Origin: JBDSSS01 sp963764195
GTDB lineage: Bacteria; Actinomycetota; Actinomycetes; Actinomycetales; Dermatophilaceae
Assembly (NCBI GenBank): GCA_963764195.1
Contig: CAVXRG010000011.1
Span: 62,001-126,000, forward strand
DNA: 64,000 nt
Reading direction: 5' to 3'
Numbering within the stretch: the stretch's first letter is position 1; each line of letters opens with the position of its first letter. The position numbers and the translations under genes were made by a program. Below, one piece after another: positions 41,095 to 49,280 of the stretch. Under the pieces are notes generated by a model. The model was not told the DNA's origin. It was given only the letters and a program-made list of their open reading frames with translations, and did no database searches.

Positions 41095-42183
41095 ATGAGC
41101 ACGCCCTGGGTGCTGCACGTCGACCTCGACCAGTTCATCGCCGCGGTCGAGGTCCTGCGCCGCCCCGAGCTGGCCGGCCTTCCCGTCATCGTCGGCGGGC
41201 GGGGTGACCCGACGGAGCGCGCCGTCGTCTCGACGGCTTCCTACGAGGCGCGGGCCCTCGGCGTCGGATCGGGTATGCCGCTGCGCATCGCCGTGCGCAA
41301 GGCGCCCGAGGCGATCCTGCTGCCGGTCGACGGGCCGGCCTACACCGCGGCCTCGGAGCGCGTCATGGCCGCGCTGCGCGAGGTCCCGGACGACGCCGGG
41401 CGGATCGTCGTCGAGGTCCTCGGCTGGGACGAGGCCTTCCTCGGCGTGACGACCGCCGACCCCGAGGCGCTCGCCCACCGGGTGCGGGCGGCGGTGCTGG
41501 CCGCCACCGGCCTGCACTCCTCGGTGGGCATCGGGGACACGAAGGTCCGGGCCAAGATCGCGACGGGTTTCGGCAAGCCGCAGGGCGTCTTCCGCCTCAC
41601 CCGCGACAACTGGTTCGAGGTGATGGGCACGCGGCCCACGATCGACCTCTGGGGTGTCGGGTCGAAGGTGTCCAAGCGCCTCGCCGCCCACGGGATCGCG
41701 ACCGTCGACGATCTCGCCCACGCTGACACCTCGGTGCTCGTCGCGGAGTTCGGACCGCGGATGGGCCGGTGGTACGGCGAGCTCGGCAGCGGCCTCGGCT
41801 CGGCGGTCGTCGACGACACCCCGTGGATCGCCCGGGGCCACAGCCGGGAGACGACCTACCAGCACAACCTCACGACGAGCGAGCAGGTCGAGGCCGCGGT
41901 CCGCGAGCTGGCGGGGCAGGTGTTCGCCGACACCGAGGCGGAGGGGCGCCCCGTCGTCCGGGTGACGCTCAAGGTCCGCTACGCGCCCTTCTTCACCCAG
42001 ACCAAGGCGACGAAGCTCCCCGCCCCGACGAGCGAGCGCCAGGACGTCGTGGCCGCCGCCGTGGCCCTCGCCCGGCGCCTCGATCCCGAGCGGGAGGTGC
42101 GCCTGCTCGGGGTCCGCGCCGAGATGGTGATGCCCGAGGAGGGCGACCCCGTCGAGCGCACCCCGGTCCGCGGCCGCCTCTGA
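41095..42183 (+). CDS. Y-family DNA polymerase, DinB2 type
   Basis: 362 residues. The palm begins WVLHVDLDQFIAAVE and continues with VVSTASYEARALGVGSGMPLR near 43, GWDEAFLG near 110 and SVGIGDTKVRAKIATGFGKPQG near 143. The replacement of the usual SxDEA by GWDEA and the DLDQF opening match mycobacterial DinB2. In DinB the second aromatic of the DAFF/DCFF motif is the steric gate against ribonucleotides; here that position is isoleucine. No C-terminal beta-clamp motif is evident. CAGACT lies six bases before the ATG. Confidence 0.85.
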   Translation: MSTPWVLHVDLDQFIAAVEVLRRPELAGLPVIVGGRGDPTERAVVSTASYEARALGVGSGMPLRIAVRKAPEAILLPVDGPAYTAASERVMAALREVPDDAGRIVVEVLGWDEAFLGVTTADPEALAHRVRAAVLAATGLHSSVGIGDTKVRAKIATGFGKPQGVFRLTRDNWFEVMGTRPTIDLWGVGSKVSKRLAAHGIATVDDLAHADTSVLVAEFGPRMGRWYGELGSGLGSAVVDDTPWIARGHSRETTYQHNLTTSEQVEAAVRELAGQVFADTEAEGRPVVRVTLKVRYAPFFTQTKATKLPAPTSERQDVVAAAVALARRLDPEREVRLLGVRAEMVMPEEGDPVERTPVRGRL

Positions 42184-42193
42184 ACCGGCCGCC

Positions 42194-43840
42194 TCACAGG
42201 GCGGCGGCCACCGACCGCCCGGCGGTCCGGCCACTGAAGAGGCACCCGCCGAGGAAGGTCCCCTCGAGCGAGTTGTAGCCGTGCATCCCCCCGCCGCCGA
42301 ACCCGCTGACCTCCCCAGCGGCATACACGCCCCCGAGCGGCTCGCCGCCGACGCGCAGGACCCGGCCGAGCAGGTCGGTCTCGAGCCCGCCGAGCGTCTT
42401 ACGGGTGAGGATGTTGAGCCGGACGGCGATGAGCGGACCGGCCTCGGGATCGAGCAGCCGGTGGGGCGCGGCGACGCGGATCAGCTTGTCCCCGCGATAT
42501 CTCCGGGCACCCCTGATGGCGGTCATCTGCGCGTCCTTGCCGAAGTCGTTGGCGACCTCGTTGTCCCGCGCCGTGATCACCCGCCGGAGGCTCTCGAGGT
42601 CGACGAGGCCCTCGCCGGTCAGGGCGTTCATGCCGCTGACGAGCTCGTCGAGGGTGTCGGCCACGACGAAGTCCTCCCCGTGCTCGACGAAGGCCGCGAC
42701 GGGCCCGGGCGCGCCCTTGCGCGCGCGGCCGAGCACCTGCCGCACGTCCTTGCCGGTGAGGTCGGGGTTCTGCTCCGAGCCCGACAGGGCGAACTCCTTC
42801 TCGATGATCCGTTGGGTGAGGACGAACCACGAGTAGTCGTGGCCGCTGCGCATGATGTGCCCGAGGCTGCCGAGCGTGTCGAAGCCGGGGAAGTAGGGCG
42901 CCGGGAAGCGCCGGCCACGCGCGTCGAGCCAGAGCGAGGAGGGCCCGGGCAGCACGCGGATGCCGTGGCCCTCCCACACGGGGGCCCAGTTGCGCAGACC
43001 CTCGGTGTAGTGCCACATCCGGTCGGGGTTGATGACCCGGCCGCCGGCGCTCTCGGTGATGCCGAGCATCCGCCCGTCGACGTGGGCGGGCACCCCGGTG
43101 ACCATCCGGGTCGGCGGCCTGCCGAGCCGCGCCGGCCACGCTCGGCGCACGAGGTCGTGGTTGCCGCCGATGCCGCCGCTCGTGACGACGACGGCCTGGG
43201 CGGTGATCTCGAAGTCGCCGACCTCGGTGCGGCTGCTCGGTCGCCCGCGCTCGACGTGGTCGTCCTCGAGGACGGCTCCGCGCACGCCGGTGACGACGCC
43301 GCCGGTCTCGACGAGGGCGTCGACGCGGTGCCGGAAGGCGAGGGTCACCCGGCCCCGGGCGACGCCCTCGCGGACCCGCCTCTCGAAGGGTGCGACGATG
43401 CCGGGGCCGGTGCCCCACGTGAGGTGGAAGCGCGGCACCGTGTTGCCGTGACCGTCGGCGCGCCCGTCACCGCGCTCGGCCCAGCCGACGACGGGGAAGA
43501 GGCGGTGCCCCTGCTCGTGCAGCCAGGCCCGCTTCTCCCCGGCAGCGAAGTGGAGATAGGCCTCGGCCCACTTCCGCGGCCAGAAGTCCTCCTCCCGGTC
43601 GAACTGCGCCGAGCCGAGCCAGTCCTGTCGCGCCAGCTCGAGGCTGTCGGAGATCCCCATCCGGCGCTGCTCCGGGCTGCCGACGAGGAAGAGTCCGCCG
43701 AAGCTCCACCAGGCCTGGCCGCCGATCGACTGCTCGCCCTCCTGGTCGACGAGCACGACCCGCCGTCCGGCGTCGACGAGCTCAGCGGTGGCGACGAGCC
43801 CGGCGAGGCCGGCCCCGACGACGACGACGTCGGTCTCCAT
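42194..43840 (-). CDS. KstD-like FAD-binding dehydrogenase
   Basis: 548 residues. FAD-binding motif METDVVVVGAGLAGLVATAELVDAG at the N-terminus, and a C-terminal FAD contact GGVYAAGEVSGFGGGGMHGYNSLEG near 505. The body resembles the fumarate reductase / 3-ketosteroid dehydrogenase family. GAGAGGGA lies before the ATG at 43840; an in-frame start seven codons earlier lacks it. A steroid substrate cannot be asserted without neighbours of that pathway. Confidence 0.85.
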   Translation of the reverse strand: METDVVVVGAGLAGLVATAELVDAGRRVVLVDQEGEQSIGGQAWWSFGGLFLVGSPEQRRMGISDSLELARQDWLGSAQFDREEDFWPRKWAEAYLHFAAGEKRAWLHEQGHRLFPVVGWAERGDGRADGHGNTVPRFHLTWGTGPGIVAPFERRVREGVARGRVTLAFRHRVDALVETGGVVTGVRGAVLEDDHVERGRPSSRTEVGDFEITAQAVVVTSGGIGGNHDLVRRAWPARLGRPPTRMVTGVPAHVDGRMLGITESAGGRVINPDRMWHYTEGLRNWAPVWEGHGIRVLPGPSSLWLDARGRRFPAPYFPGFDTLGSLGHIMRSGHDYSWFVLTQRIIEKEFALSGSEQNPDLTGKDVRQVLGRARKGAPGPVAAFVEHGEDFVVADTLDELVSGMNALTGEGLVDLESLRRVITARDNEVANDFGKDAQMTAIRGARRYRGDKLIRVAAPHRLLDPEAGPLIAVRLNILTRKTLGGLETDLLGRVLRVGGEPLGGVYAAGEVSGFGGGGMHGYNSLEGTFLGGCLFSGRTAGRSVAAAL

Positions 43841-43946
43841 GGGTCCCTCTCGGTCGGTCACGGCACCCGGCGCGTATGCCGCTGTGCCCGACCAGCCTCC
43901 CCACCCGGCCGCCGTGGGTCAACCGTCTCCGACGGCAGCGGGCACG

Positions 43947-44336
43947 TCACGAGGGCGTGATCGCCCGGAGCGCCGCCACGGCCTCGTCACGCCGGTCCCA
44001 CGGCACGAGGAGGTGGTCGTGGTGGTAGCCGGCGACGACGTTGCAGCTGAGGCCGCGGTCGGCGAGGGCCCGGGCGAAGGCAGCCGTCATGCCCACCGCC
44101 TCGAGCGACGAGTGCACCGTCAGCGTGATCCGGGCCTGTCGGGTGCTGGCCTCGAGCCCGTGACGCCGAGCCTCGCTCGCCGTCACGACGACGGTGAGGC
44201 CCTCGGTCTCGCGAACGGTCGCGAAGGGCTCGAGGCCGGCGGGCGAACGGTCGACGACGGCATACACCCACGGCTCGGGGTCGAGCTCGGGCTCGAGCGA
44301 GTCGAGCAGCAGACGCAGGTCGGTGATCCCGGACAT
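43947..44336 (-). CDS. ACT-domain protein
   Basis: 129 residues with two ACT-like halves, the second being EASTRQARITLTVHSSLEAVGMTAAFARALADRGLSCNVVAGYHHDHLLVP. Single-protein ACT domains often bind amino acids and adjust enzyme activity. GAGCAT lies six bases before the ATG. Partner unknown. Confidence 0.78.
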   Translation of the reverse strand: MSGITDLRLLLDSLEPELDPEPWVYAVVDRSPAGLEPFATVRETEGLTVVVTASEARRHGLEASTRQARITLTVHSSLEAVGMTAAFARALADRGLSCNVVAGYHHDHLLVPWDRRDEAVAALRAITPS

Positions 44337-44372
44337 GGGTCGATGCTCGCACCCCGTCCCCGGATGTCCGGG

Positions 44373-45047
44373 TCAGCAGCCGATGGTGGGGTAGTTGTTC
44401 GGAACGTCGGTGTTCGACGCCTTCTGGGTGAAGGTCCTGTTCTCGCCGTTGTAGCGGTAGGTCATCGAGGTGGTCACGGAGACGGTCACGGAGTCGATGT
44501 GGGGGCAGGTGATGCCGAACGCGCCGTCGTTGGGGGCGGTGGCAGAGAAGTTGTACATGGTGTCCTGGATCGCCGACGTGTTCTGTGCCGCGGACCCGTT
44601 CAGGCACCGCTTCGTCAGCGTGACCGTCTTGGTCTTGCTCGTCGGCTTCGTGATCGTGGCCGAGACGCCATCCGTGCCGATGGAGATGTCGGCGGACGAG
44701 CCTCCTGCGATGTGGGCCGAGAAGCTCGCTGTCTCGCAGATCTGGATGCGGTTGCTCCCCGAGAAGCTGCCGCGGTAGGTCACGCCGCTCGGCACCCCGA
44801 CGATGACCCGCTGGAAGAACTGGTCGCGCAGCGTCTTGTCGCGGGTGCACCAGCGCACCATGCCTGAGACCCTGCCCGTCATCGAGCGCCCGTTCTGCGT
44901 CGCAGACCGGCTGCCGCTGATGACCCCGTCCTCCTGCTTGTGGAAGCCACTCCCGCAGCTGTCGGCTGCCGACGCGGAGGACACTCCGGCCGTGAGCAGG
45001 GAGGTGCTCGCGAGGGCGGTGGCGAGCACGACGCGCATGGTCTTCAT
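44373..45047 (-). CDS. Secreted cysteine-paired protein, unknown
   Basis: 224 residues with a Sec signal peptide (MKTMRVVLATALASTSLLTAG, cleavage near SASA at 28). The mature domain is rich in Ser/Thr and has six cysteines evenly spread to the last residue, enough for three disulfides. Beta-strand repeats such as SATITKPTSKTKTVTLTKRC suggest a beta-sandwich. No family recognised. GAAGGA precedes the ATG. TACATT (45108-45113 on the minus strand) is a possible -10. The 245 bp upstream hold no other gene. Confidence 0.65.
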   Translation of the reverse strand: MKTMRVVLATALASTSLLTAGVSSASAADSCGSGFHKQEDGVISGSRSATQNGRSMTGRVSGMVRWCTRDKTLRDQFFQRVIVGVPSGVTYRGSFSGSNRIQICETASFSAHIAGGSSADISIGTDGVSATITKPTSKTKTVTLTKRCLNGSAAQNTSAIQDTMYNFSATAPNDGAFGITCPHIDSVTVSVTTSMTYRYNGENRTFTQKASNTDVPNNYPTIGC

Positions 45048-45292
45048 GGGGGTCCTTCGGGGAGGGCGACCGGGGTTGGAGCCCGGTCCGTCGGGTCGGA
45101 TGCCGGAAATGTAGCCACCGGGGGAAGCTGCCGGGGCGCAAACCGGGCGAGACACGCCGAGGCATCTCCGCCGGGTCACAGGGGGCATGACCGCTGGGCA
45201 CGCGTCGCAGGCCGCGACCGGAGAGCGAGAGGATGCTGAGGACCGACGACAACCCCGACGGCCCCTTACCGAGGACCACCGGCGCGAGGCGG

Positions 45293-45616
45293 TCAGGCGG
45301 CCCTGAGCAGGGTCACCGACGCCCGGCCCGATGGGCCGGGCACGCTCGTGTCGGCGAGCTCGCGCAGCTCGTGGTGCGCGGAGCCGAGGAGGTCGACGAC
45401 GCTCGAGCCGAGGGCCACGCAGACCGCCTCGATCATCTCCGAGCTGGGCTCCTTGAGGCCCCGCTCGAGCTCGGAGAGGTAGGCGACGGAGATGCCGGCC
45501 GCGGCGGCGACCTCGGCGAGCGTCCGTCCCTGCCGCTGGCGCCGGCGGCGCAACAGCGCCCCGAAGACGTCGCGCAGCAGCGGGGTGGGGCGGGTCAGGG
45601 GCGTGAGAGGGGCCAT
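45293..45616 (-). CDS. XRE-family regulator, ClgR/PopR-like
   Basis: 107 residues with LRDVFGALLRRRRQRQGRTLAEVAAAAGISVAYLSELERGLKEPSSEMIEAVCVALG. This resembles ClgR, the actinobacterial activator of Clp protease genes, in both the GRTLxEVA helix and the YLSExERG recognition helix. GGAGG precedes the ATG. No Clp gene is in the window; it diverges from the DrrAB exporter, which may be its local target. Confidence 0.8.
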   Translation of the reverse strand: MAPLTPLTRPTPLLRDVFGALLRRRRQRQGRTLAEVAAAAGISVAYLSELERGLKEPSSEMIEAVCVALGSSVVDLLGSAHHELRELADTSVPGPSGRASVTLLRAA

Positions 45617-45727
45617 GACGACCTCCGATCGGGGCGGGTCTCCATCATCACCCCCGCGTCGGCGGGACGCCCCGGACCGGCGGACGCTTCGCTCTGGGCG
45701 AAACCGGCCGCCGCCGTCCGGCAGGGG

Positions 45728-45756
45728 TTGCCTGCCCGATGTTCACACTGTTAACT
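45728..45756 (+). promoter_or_regulatory. Vegetative-type promoter TTGCCT-N17-TTAACT
   Basis: TTGCCT (45728-45733) and TTAACT (45751-45756) are 17 bp apart, about 65 bp ahead of the DrrA gene. The GTTAAC around the -10 is palindromic and could also be an operator for the divergent regulator. Confidence 0.55.
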
Positions 45757-45822
45757 TTGATCGGACGACCGTCGGCGCGGGGCCGTACGCTGGGGTCGAG
45801 ACGCCGACGCGGGGAGCAGCAG

Positions 45823-46875
45823 ATGACCATGACCGTCAACCGGGGCGACCCCGGCACGCGCCTGACCGGCCCGGCCATCGAGGCCGAGCACCTCGTCAAG
45901 ACCTTCGCCGACCTCACCGCCGTCGACGACGTCAGCTTCACCGTGCCACAGGGGACGGTGCTCGGCCTGCTCGGCCCCAACGGGGCCGGCAAGACGACCA
46001 CGGTGCGGATGATGACGACGCTGACCCGGCCGACGAGCGGCACCGCCCGGGTCGCCGGTCACGACGTGGTGCGCGAGCCCGACGCGGTGCGGCGGTCGAT
46101 GGGCCTGACGGGTCAGGCGGCCACGGTCGACGAGCTGCTCACCGGCCGCGAGAACCTCCGCCTCATCGGGTCGCTCTACGGACTGGGTCGCCGCGACATC
46201 CGCACCCTCAGCGAGGAGCTGCTCGACCGCTTCTCGCTGACCGAGGCCGGCGACAAGGTGATCAAGTCCTACTCCGGCGGCATGCGGCGGCGGCTCGACC
46301 TCGCGGTGAGCCTCATCGCCGCGCCGTCCGTGCTCTTCCTCGACGAGCCCACCACGGGGCTCGACCCACGCAGCCGGGTGGAGCTGTGGGACGTGCTGCG
46401 GGGCCTCGTCCGCGACGGCACGACCCTGCTGCTGACGACCCAGTACCTCGAGGAGGCCGACCAGCTCGCCGACCGCATCGTCGTGATCGACCACGGCCGA
46501 ATCATCGCCGAGGGCACCCCGCTCGAGCTGAAGGACCGGGCCGGACGGGCGAGCATCGTGCTCACCGTGTCGCACGGACACCAGCTCGCGGCGGCCCGCG
46601 AGCTGCTCGAGCAGCACGCCCCCGAGGTCCACGTCGACGAGGCGGCCCGCCAGCTCACGGCCGCCGCCGACGGCCTGCGCGACATGACCCGGATCGCGGC
46701 CGTCTTCGACGGGACGGACATCGTGCTGGACGACCTCGGCCTCAAGCGGCCGAGCCTCGACGACGTGTTCCTCAGCCTGACGGGGCACCGCGCCGCCGCT
46801 GACGACGACGCCGACGACGGCGAGGCCGCGTGGGTCGACGGAGCCGGCACGGAGCGCCAGGAGGAGTCCCGATGA
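45823..46875 (+). CDS. Daunorubicin-resistance-type ABC exporter ATPase (DrrA family)
   Basis: 350 residues. Walker A LLGPNGAGKTTTVRMM near 50, signature YSGGMRRRLDLA near 148, Walker B VLFLDEPTTGLDPRSR near 168, and the C-terminal DrrA extension with LKRPSLDDVFLSLTGH. GGGGAG lies six bases before the ATG at 45823. The stop overlaps the permease start (ATGA). Substrate unknown; DrrAB systems export drugs or lipids. Confidence 0.9.
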   Translation: MTMTVNRGDPGTRLTGPAIEAEHLVKTFADLTAVDDVSFTVPQGTVLGLLGPNGAGKTTTVRMMTTLTRPTSGTARVAGHDVVREPDAVRRSMGLTGQAATVDELLTGRENLRLIGSLYGLGRRDIRTLSEELLDRFSLTEAGDKVIKSYSGGMRRRLDLAVSLIAAPSVLFLDEPTTGLDPRSRVELWDVLRGLVRDGTTLLLTTQYLEEADQLADRIVVIDHGRIIAEGTPLELKDRAGRASIVLTVSHGHQLAAARELLEQHAPEVHVDEAARQLTAAADGLRDMTRIAAVFDGTDIVLDDLGLKRPSLDDVFLSLTGHRAAADDDADDGEAAWVDGAGTERQEESR

Positions 46876-47762
46876 GCGACACGACAACCGACGTCCGCAG
46901 CGACGTCCCGACCGGCGGCGCCCCCGACCGGGGCCGCGTGCGGCGGCCCGACGGTGCGCCGTCCTTCGCGCCACCGGGCCGGGTCCGGCAGGTGCGCACG
47001 ATGGTCTGGCGCAACCTCAAGCACATCCGCCGCCAGCCCGAGATGCTCGCCGACGTGACGATCCAGCCGATCATGTTCGTCGTGCTCTTCGCCTTCGTCT
47101 TCGGCGGCTCGATCCAGACGCCGGGCAGCGGCTACCGGGAGTGGCTGCTGCCCGGGATCATGGCCCAGACGATGACCTTCTCCGCCGCCGTCGTCGCGCT
47201 CGGGCTCAACACCGACATCGACCGGGGCATCGTCGACCGCTTCCGGTCGCTGCCGATCTCACGGTCGTCCGTGCTCGTCGGGCGCAGCATCTCGAGCCTG
47301 CTGCACTCGAGCATCGGGATCCTCGTGATGTCGGTGACCGGGCTGCTCATCGGCTGGCGGATCAGGGAAGGCCTCGGCAACGCCCTGCTCGCCTTCGGGC
47401 TGCTCCTGCTCTTCGGCTTCGCGATGATCTGGCTCGGGATCCTCGTCGGCTCCGCGCTCCGGTCGGTCGAGGCCGTCAACGGCTTCATGTTCACGGCGAT
47501 CTTCCCGATCACCTTCCTGGCCAACACCTTCGCCCCCACGGAGAACATGACTCCGTGGCTGCGCACGATCGCCGAGTGGAACCCGATCAGCTCCCTCGTG
47601 CAGGCGCTGCGCCAGCTGTGGGGCAACGCGCCGGCCGCACCACCCGACGCGGCCTGGCCGTTGACCCACCCCGTGCTCGTCACGATCGTGTGGTCGGTCG
47701 GGCTCTCGCTCGTCCTCGCCCCGCTCGCGCTCCGGGCCTTCGGCAAGCGCACCGAGAACTGA
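46872..47762 (+). CDS. ABC-2 type exporter permease (DrrB family)
   Basis: 296 residues with six membrane helices. RNLKHIRRQPEMLADVTIQPIMFVVLFAFVFGG near 45 and the LNTDIDRGIVDRFRSLPISRSSVLVGR loop near 115 are diagnostic for DrrB-type permeases. FLANTFAPTENMTPWL near 218 precedes the last helices. Coupled to the ATPase by a four-base overlap. Confidence 0.92.
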   Translation: MSDTTTDVRSDVPTGGAPDRGRVRRPDGAPSFAPPGRVRQVRTMVWRNLKHIRRQPEMLADVTIQPIMFVVLFAFVFGGSIQTPGSGYREWLLPGIMAQTMTFSAAVVALGLNTDIDRGIVDRFRSLPISRSSVLVGRSISSLLHSSIGILVMSVTGLLIGWRIREGLGNALLAFGLLLLFGFAMIWLGILVGSALRSVEAVNGFMFTAIFPITFLANTFAPTENMTPWLRTIAEWNPISSLVQALRQLWGNAPAAPPDAAWPLTHPVLVTIVWSVGLSLVLAPLALRAFGKRTEN

Positions 47763-47785
47763 CCGGCCCGGCGTCTGGGGAGCGC

Positions 47786-48586
47786 TCAGCCCACCTGTGC
47801 GCGCAGCCAGCTGATGTCGGCGGACTGCGCCTCGACGCCACCGGGCGTCTCGCAGACCACCGGCGCGCCCGCGGCGCGGACCACGCCTGCGAGCGCGTCA
47901 CCGGTGATGTGGCCGGAGCCGAAGTTCGTGTGCCGGTCGGCGCCCGAGTCGAACTCGTCGCGGGAGTCGTTGGCGTGCACGAGGTCGATCCGCCCGGTGA
48001 TCGCCCGCACGTCGTCGACGACGGTGCCGAGGTCGTTGCCACCGGCGTGGGCGTGGCAGGTGTCGAGGCAGAAGCCGACCCGGTCACTGCCGCTGGCGGA
48101 CCCGATCGCGTCCCATAGCCGGGCGATCGCCTCGAGCCGACGCGCCATCGCGTTGTCACCGCCGGCGGTGTTCTCGATGAGGAGGGGGACGGCGAGGTCG
48201 AGGCCGTCGATGCACTTGCGCCAGTTGTCGAAGCCGGTCGCCGCGTCCTCGTCGACGCCGAGGTGTCCGCCGTGGACGACGAGGCCCTTGGCCCCGATCT
48301 CGGCGGCCGCGGTGAGGTGCTGCTGAAGAAGCTTGCGCCCGGGGATGCGGATCCGGTTGTTGAGGCTCGCGACATTGATCGGGTAGGGCGCGTGGACGTA
48401 GAGGTCGACCCCGGCAGCCTCCGCGGCGGCCTTGAGCGCAACGGCGCCGCCCTCGTAGCGCACGACCGGTCCCTTGTAGCTCTGCGGGTCGCCGAGGAAG
48501 AGCTGGGAGAGGTCCGCTCCTCGTCGCTGTGCCTCCGCGACGGGGTCCTGCTGGTCGACGTGGGCTCCGATCGCGGGGGTTGCCAT
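47786..48586 (-). CDS. nfo: Endonuclease IV (AP endonuclease)
   Basis: 266 residues, a TIM-barrel AP endonuclease with the Zn-ligand motifs VVHGGHLG near 103, LIENTAGG near 142, FCLDTCHAHAGG near 177 and DLVHANDSRDEFDSGADRHTNFG near 205. It cuts abasic sites and complements the uracil-DNA glycosylase elsewhere in the window. The ATG lies seven bases after TACGAT (minus strand 48594-48599); an ATG three codons earlier overlaps that box. Confidence 0.92.
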   Translation of the reverse strand: MATPAIGAHVDQQDPVAEAQRRGADLSQLFLGDPQSYKGPVVRYEGGAVALKAAAEAAGVDLYVHAPYPINVASLNNRIRIPGRKLLQQHLTAAAEIGAKGLVVHGGHLGVDEDAATGFDNWRKCIDGLDLAVPLLIENTAGGDNAMARRLEAIARLWDAIGSASGSDRVGFCLDTCHAHAGGNDLGTVVDDVRAITGRIDLVHANDSRDEFDSGADRHTNFGSGHITGDALAGVVRAAGAPVVCETPGGVEAQSADISWLRAQVG

Positions 48587-48652
48587 GTCCGCCATCGTAG
48601 GCGTCGACTCGGGCGCCGACCCTGCGGCCCGTCCGGCGTGCGGACCGGATTG

Positions 48653-48680
48653 CATAAGCAAGACTTATGTGTTCAATAAT
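48653..48680 (+). promoter_or_regulatory. Operator CATAAG-N5-CTTATG with AATAAT box
   Basis: CATAAG (48653-48658) and CTTATG (48664-48669) form a perfect inverted repeat. AATAAT (48675-48680) ends exactly six bases before the ATG at 48687, matching the leaderless spacing used elsewhere. This is the most A+T-rich stretch in the region and probably a regulated promoter for the DUF4395 gene. Confidence 0.55.
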
Positions 48681-48686
48681 ATGAGC

Positions 48687-49208
48687 ATGACCTCGCTCCG
48701 CCTCCCGCACTTCCCCTCCACCGTCGACGACGTCTCGGTCCGCCTCATCGCGGCCGTCGTCCTCGCCGTCGGGGTCATCGCGCTCGCCGCCTCGCAGTGG
48801 TGGCTGTATGCCGTGCTCGCCGTCGACTTCTCCCTGCGGGCCGCCCTCGGCCCCCAGGCGAGCCCGATCGCCCGCAGCGTGGGCCGCTGGATCCGGCCGC
48901 GCGTCGGCGTGCCCCGCCGGCCCACCGCGGGTGCGCCCAAGCAGTTCGCCGCTGCCATCGGCGCCGTGCTCACCGTCGTGGCGTCCGCGCTCTGGCTCGT
49001 CAGCGTCCTCACCGGCTCGACCGGCGTCCTCGTGGCGGTCACGGTGATCGGCGTCGTCATGGTCGCGTTCCCGGCGCTCGAGGCCGTCTTCGGGTTCTGC
49101 GTCGGCTGCCGCCTCTTTGCCGGGCTGATGCGGATGGGCCTCGTGCCCGAGGAGGTCTGCCTCGACTGCGCCGACATCACGCGCCGGGCCCGGCTGCACA
49201 CCGTCTGA
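48687..49208 (+). CDS. DUF4395 membrane protein
   Basis: 173 residues with four hydrophobic segments and the motif GFCVGCRLFAGLMRMGLVPEEVCLDC near the end. CxxC and CxxxC-like cysteines suggest a redox or metal site; relatives often sit beside thioredoxin or rhodanese genes. The second of two in-frame ATGs (48687) is chosen because AATAAT lies six bases upstream. The inverted repeat in front points to a dedicated repressor. Confidence 0.78.
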   Translation: MTSLRLPHFPSTVDDVSVRLIAAVVLAVGVIALAASQWWLYAVLAVDFSLRAALGPQASPIARSVGRWIRPRVGVPRRPTAGAPKQFAAAIGAVLTVVASALWLVSVLTGSTGVLVAVTVIGVVMVAFPALEAVFGFCVGCRLFAGLMRMGLVPEEVCLDCADITRRARLHTV

Positions 49209-49216
49209 GCCCCAGG

Positions 49217-49259
49217 ATCCCCCGGATCCCCGCCGTTCGTGGCCGGGGGTCCGGGGGAT
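49217..49259. terminator. Bidirectional hairpin terminator
   Basis: The left arm (49217-49234) and right arm (49241-49259) pair along almost their full length, with one mismatch or bulge, around a GTTCGT loop. It lies between two convergent genes that end at 49208 and 49281. Confidence 0.72.
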
Positions 49260-49280
49260 TCGTCTGTCTGGCAGCTGAGC

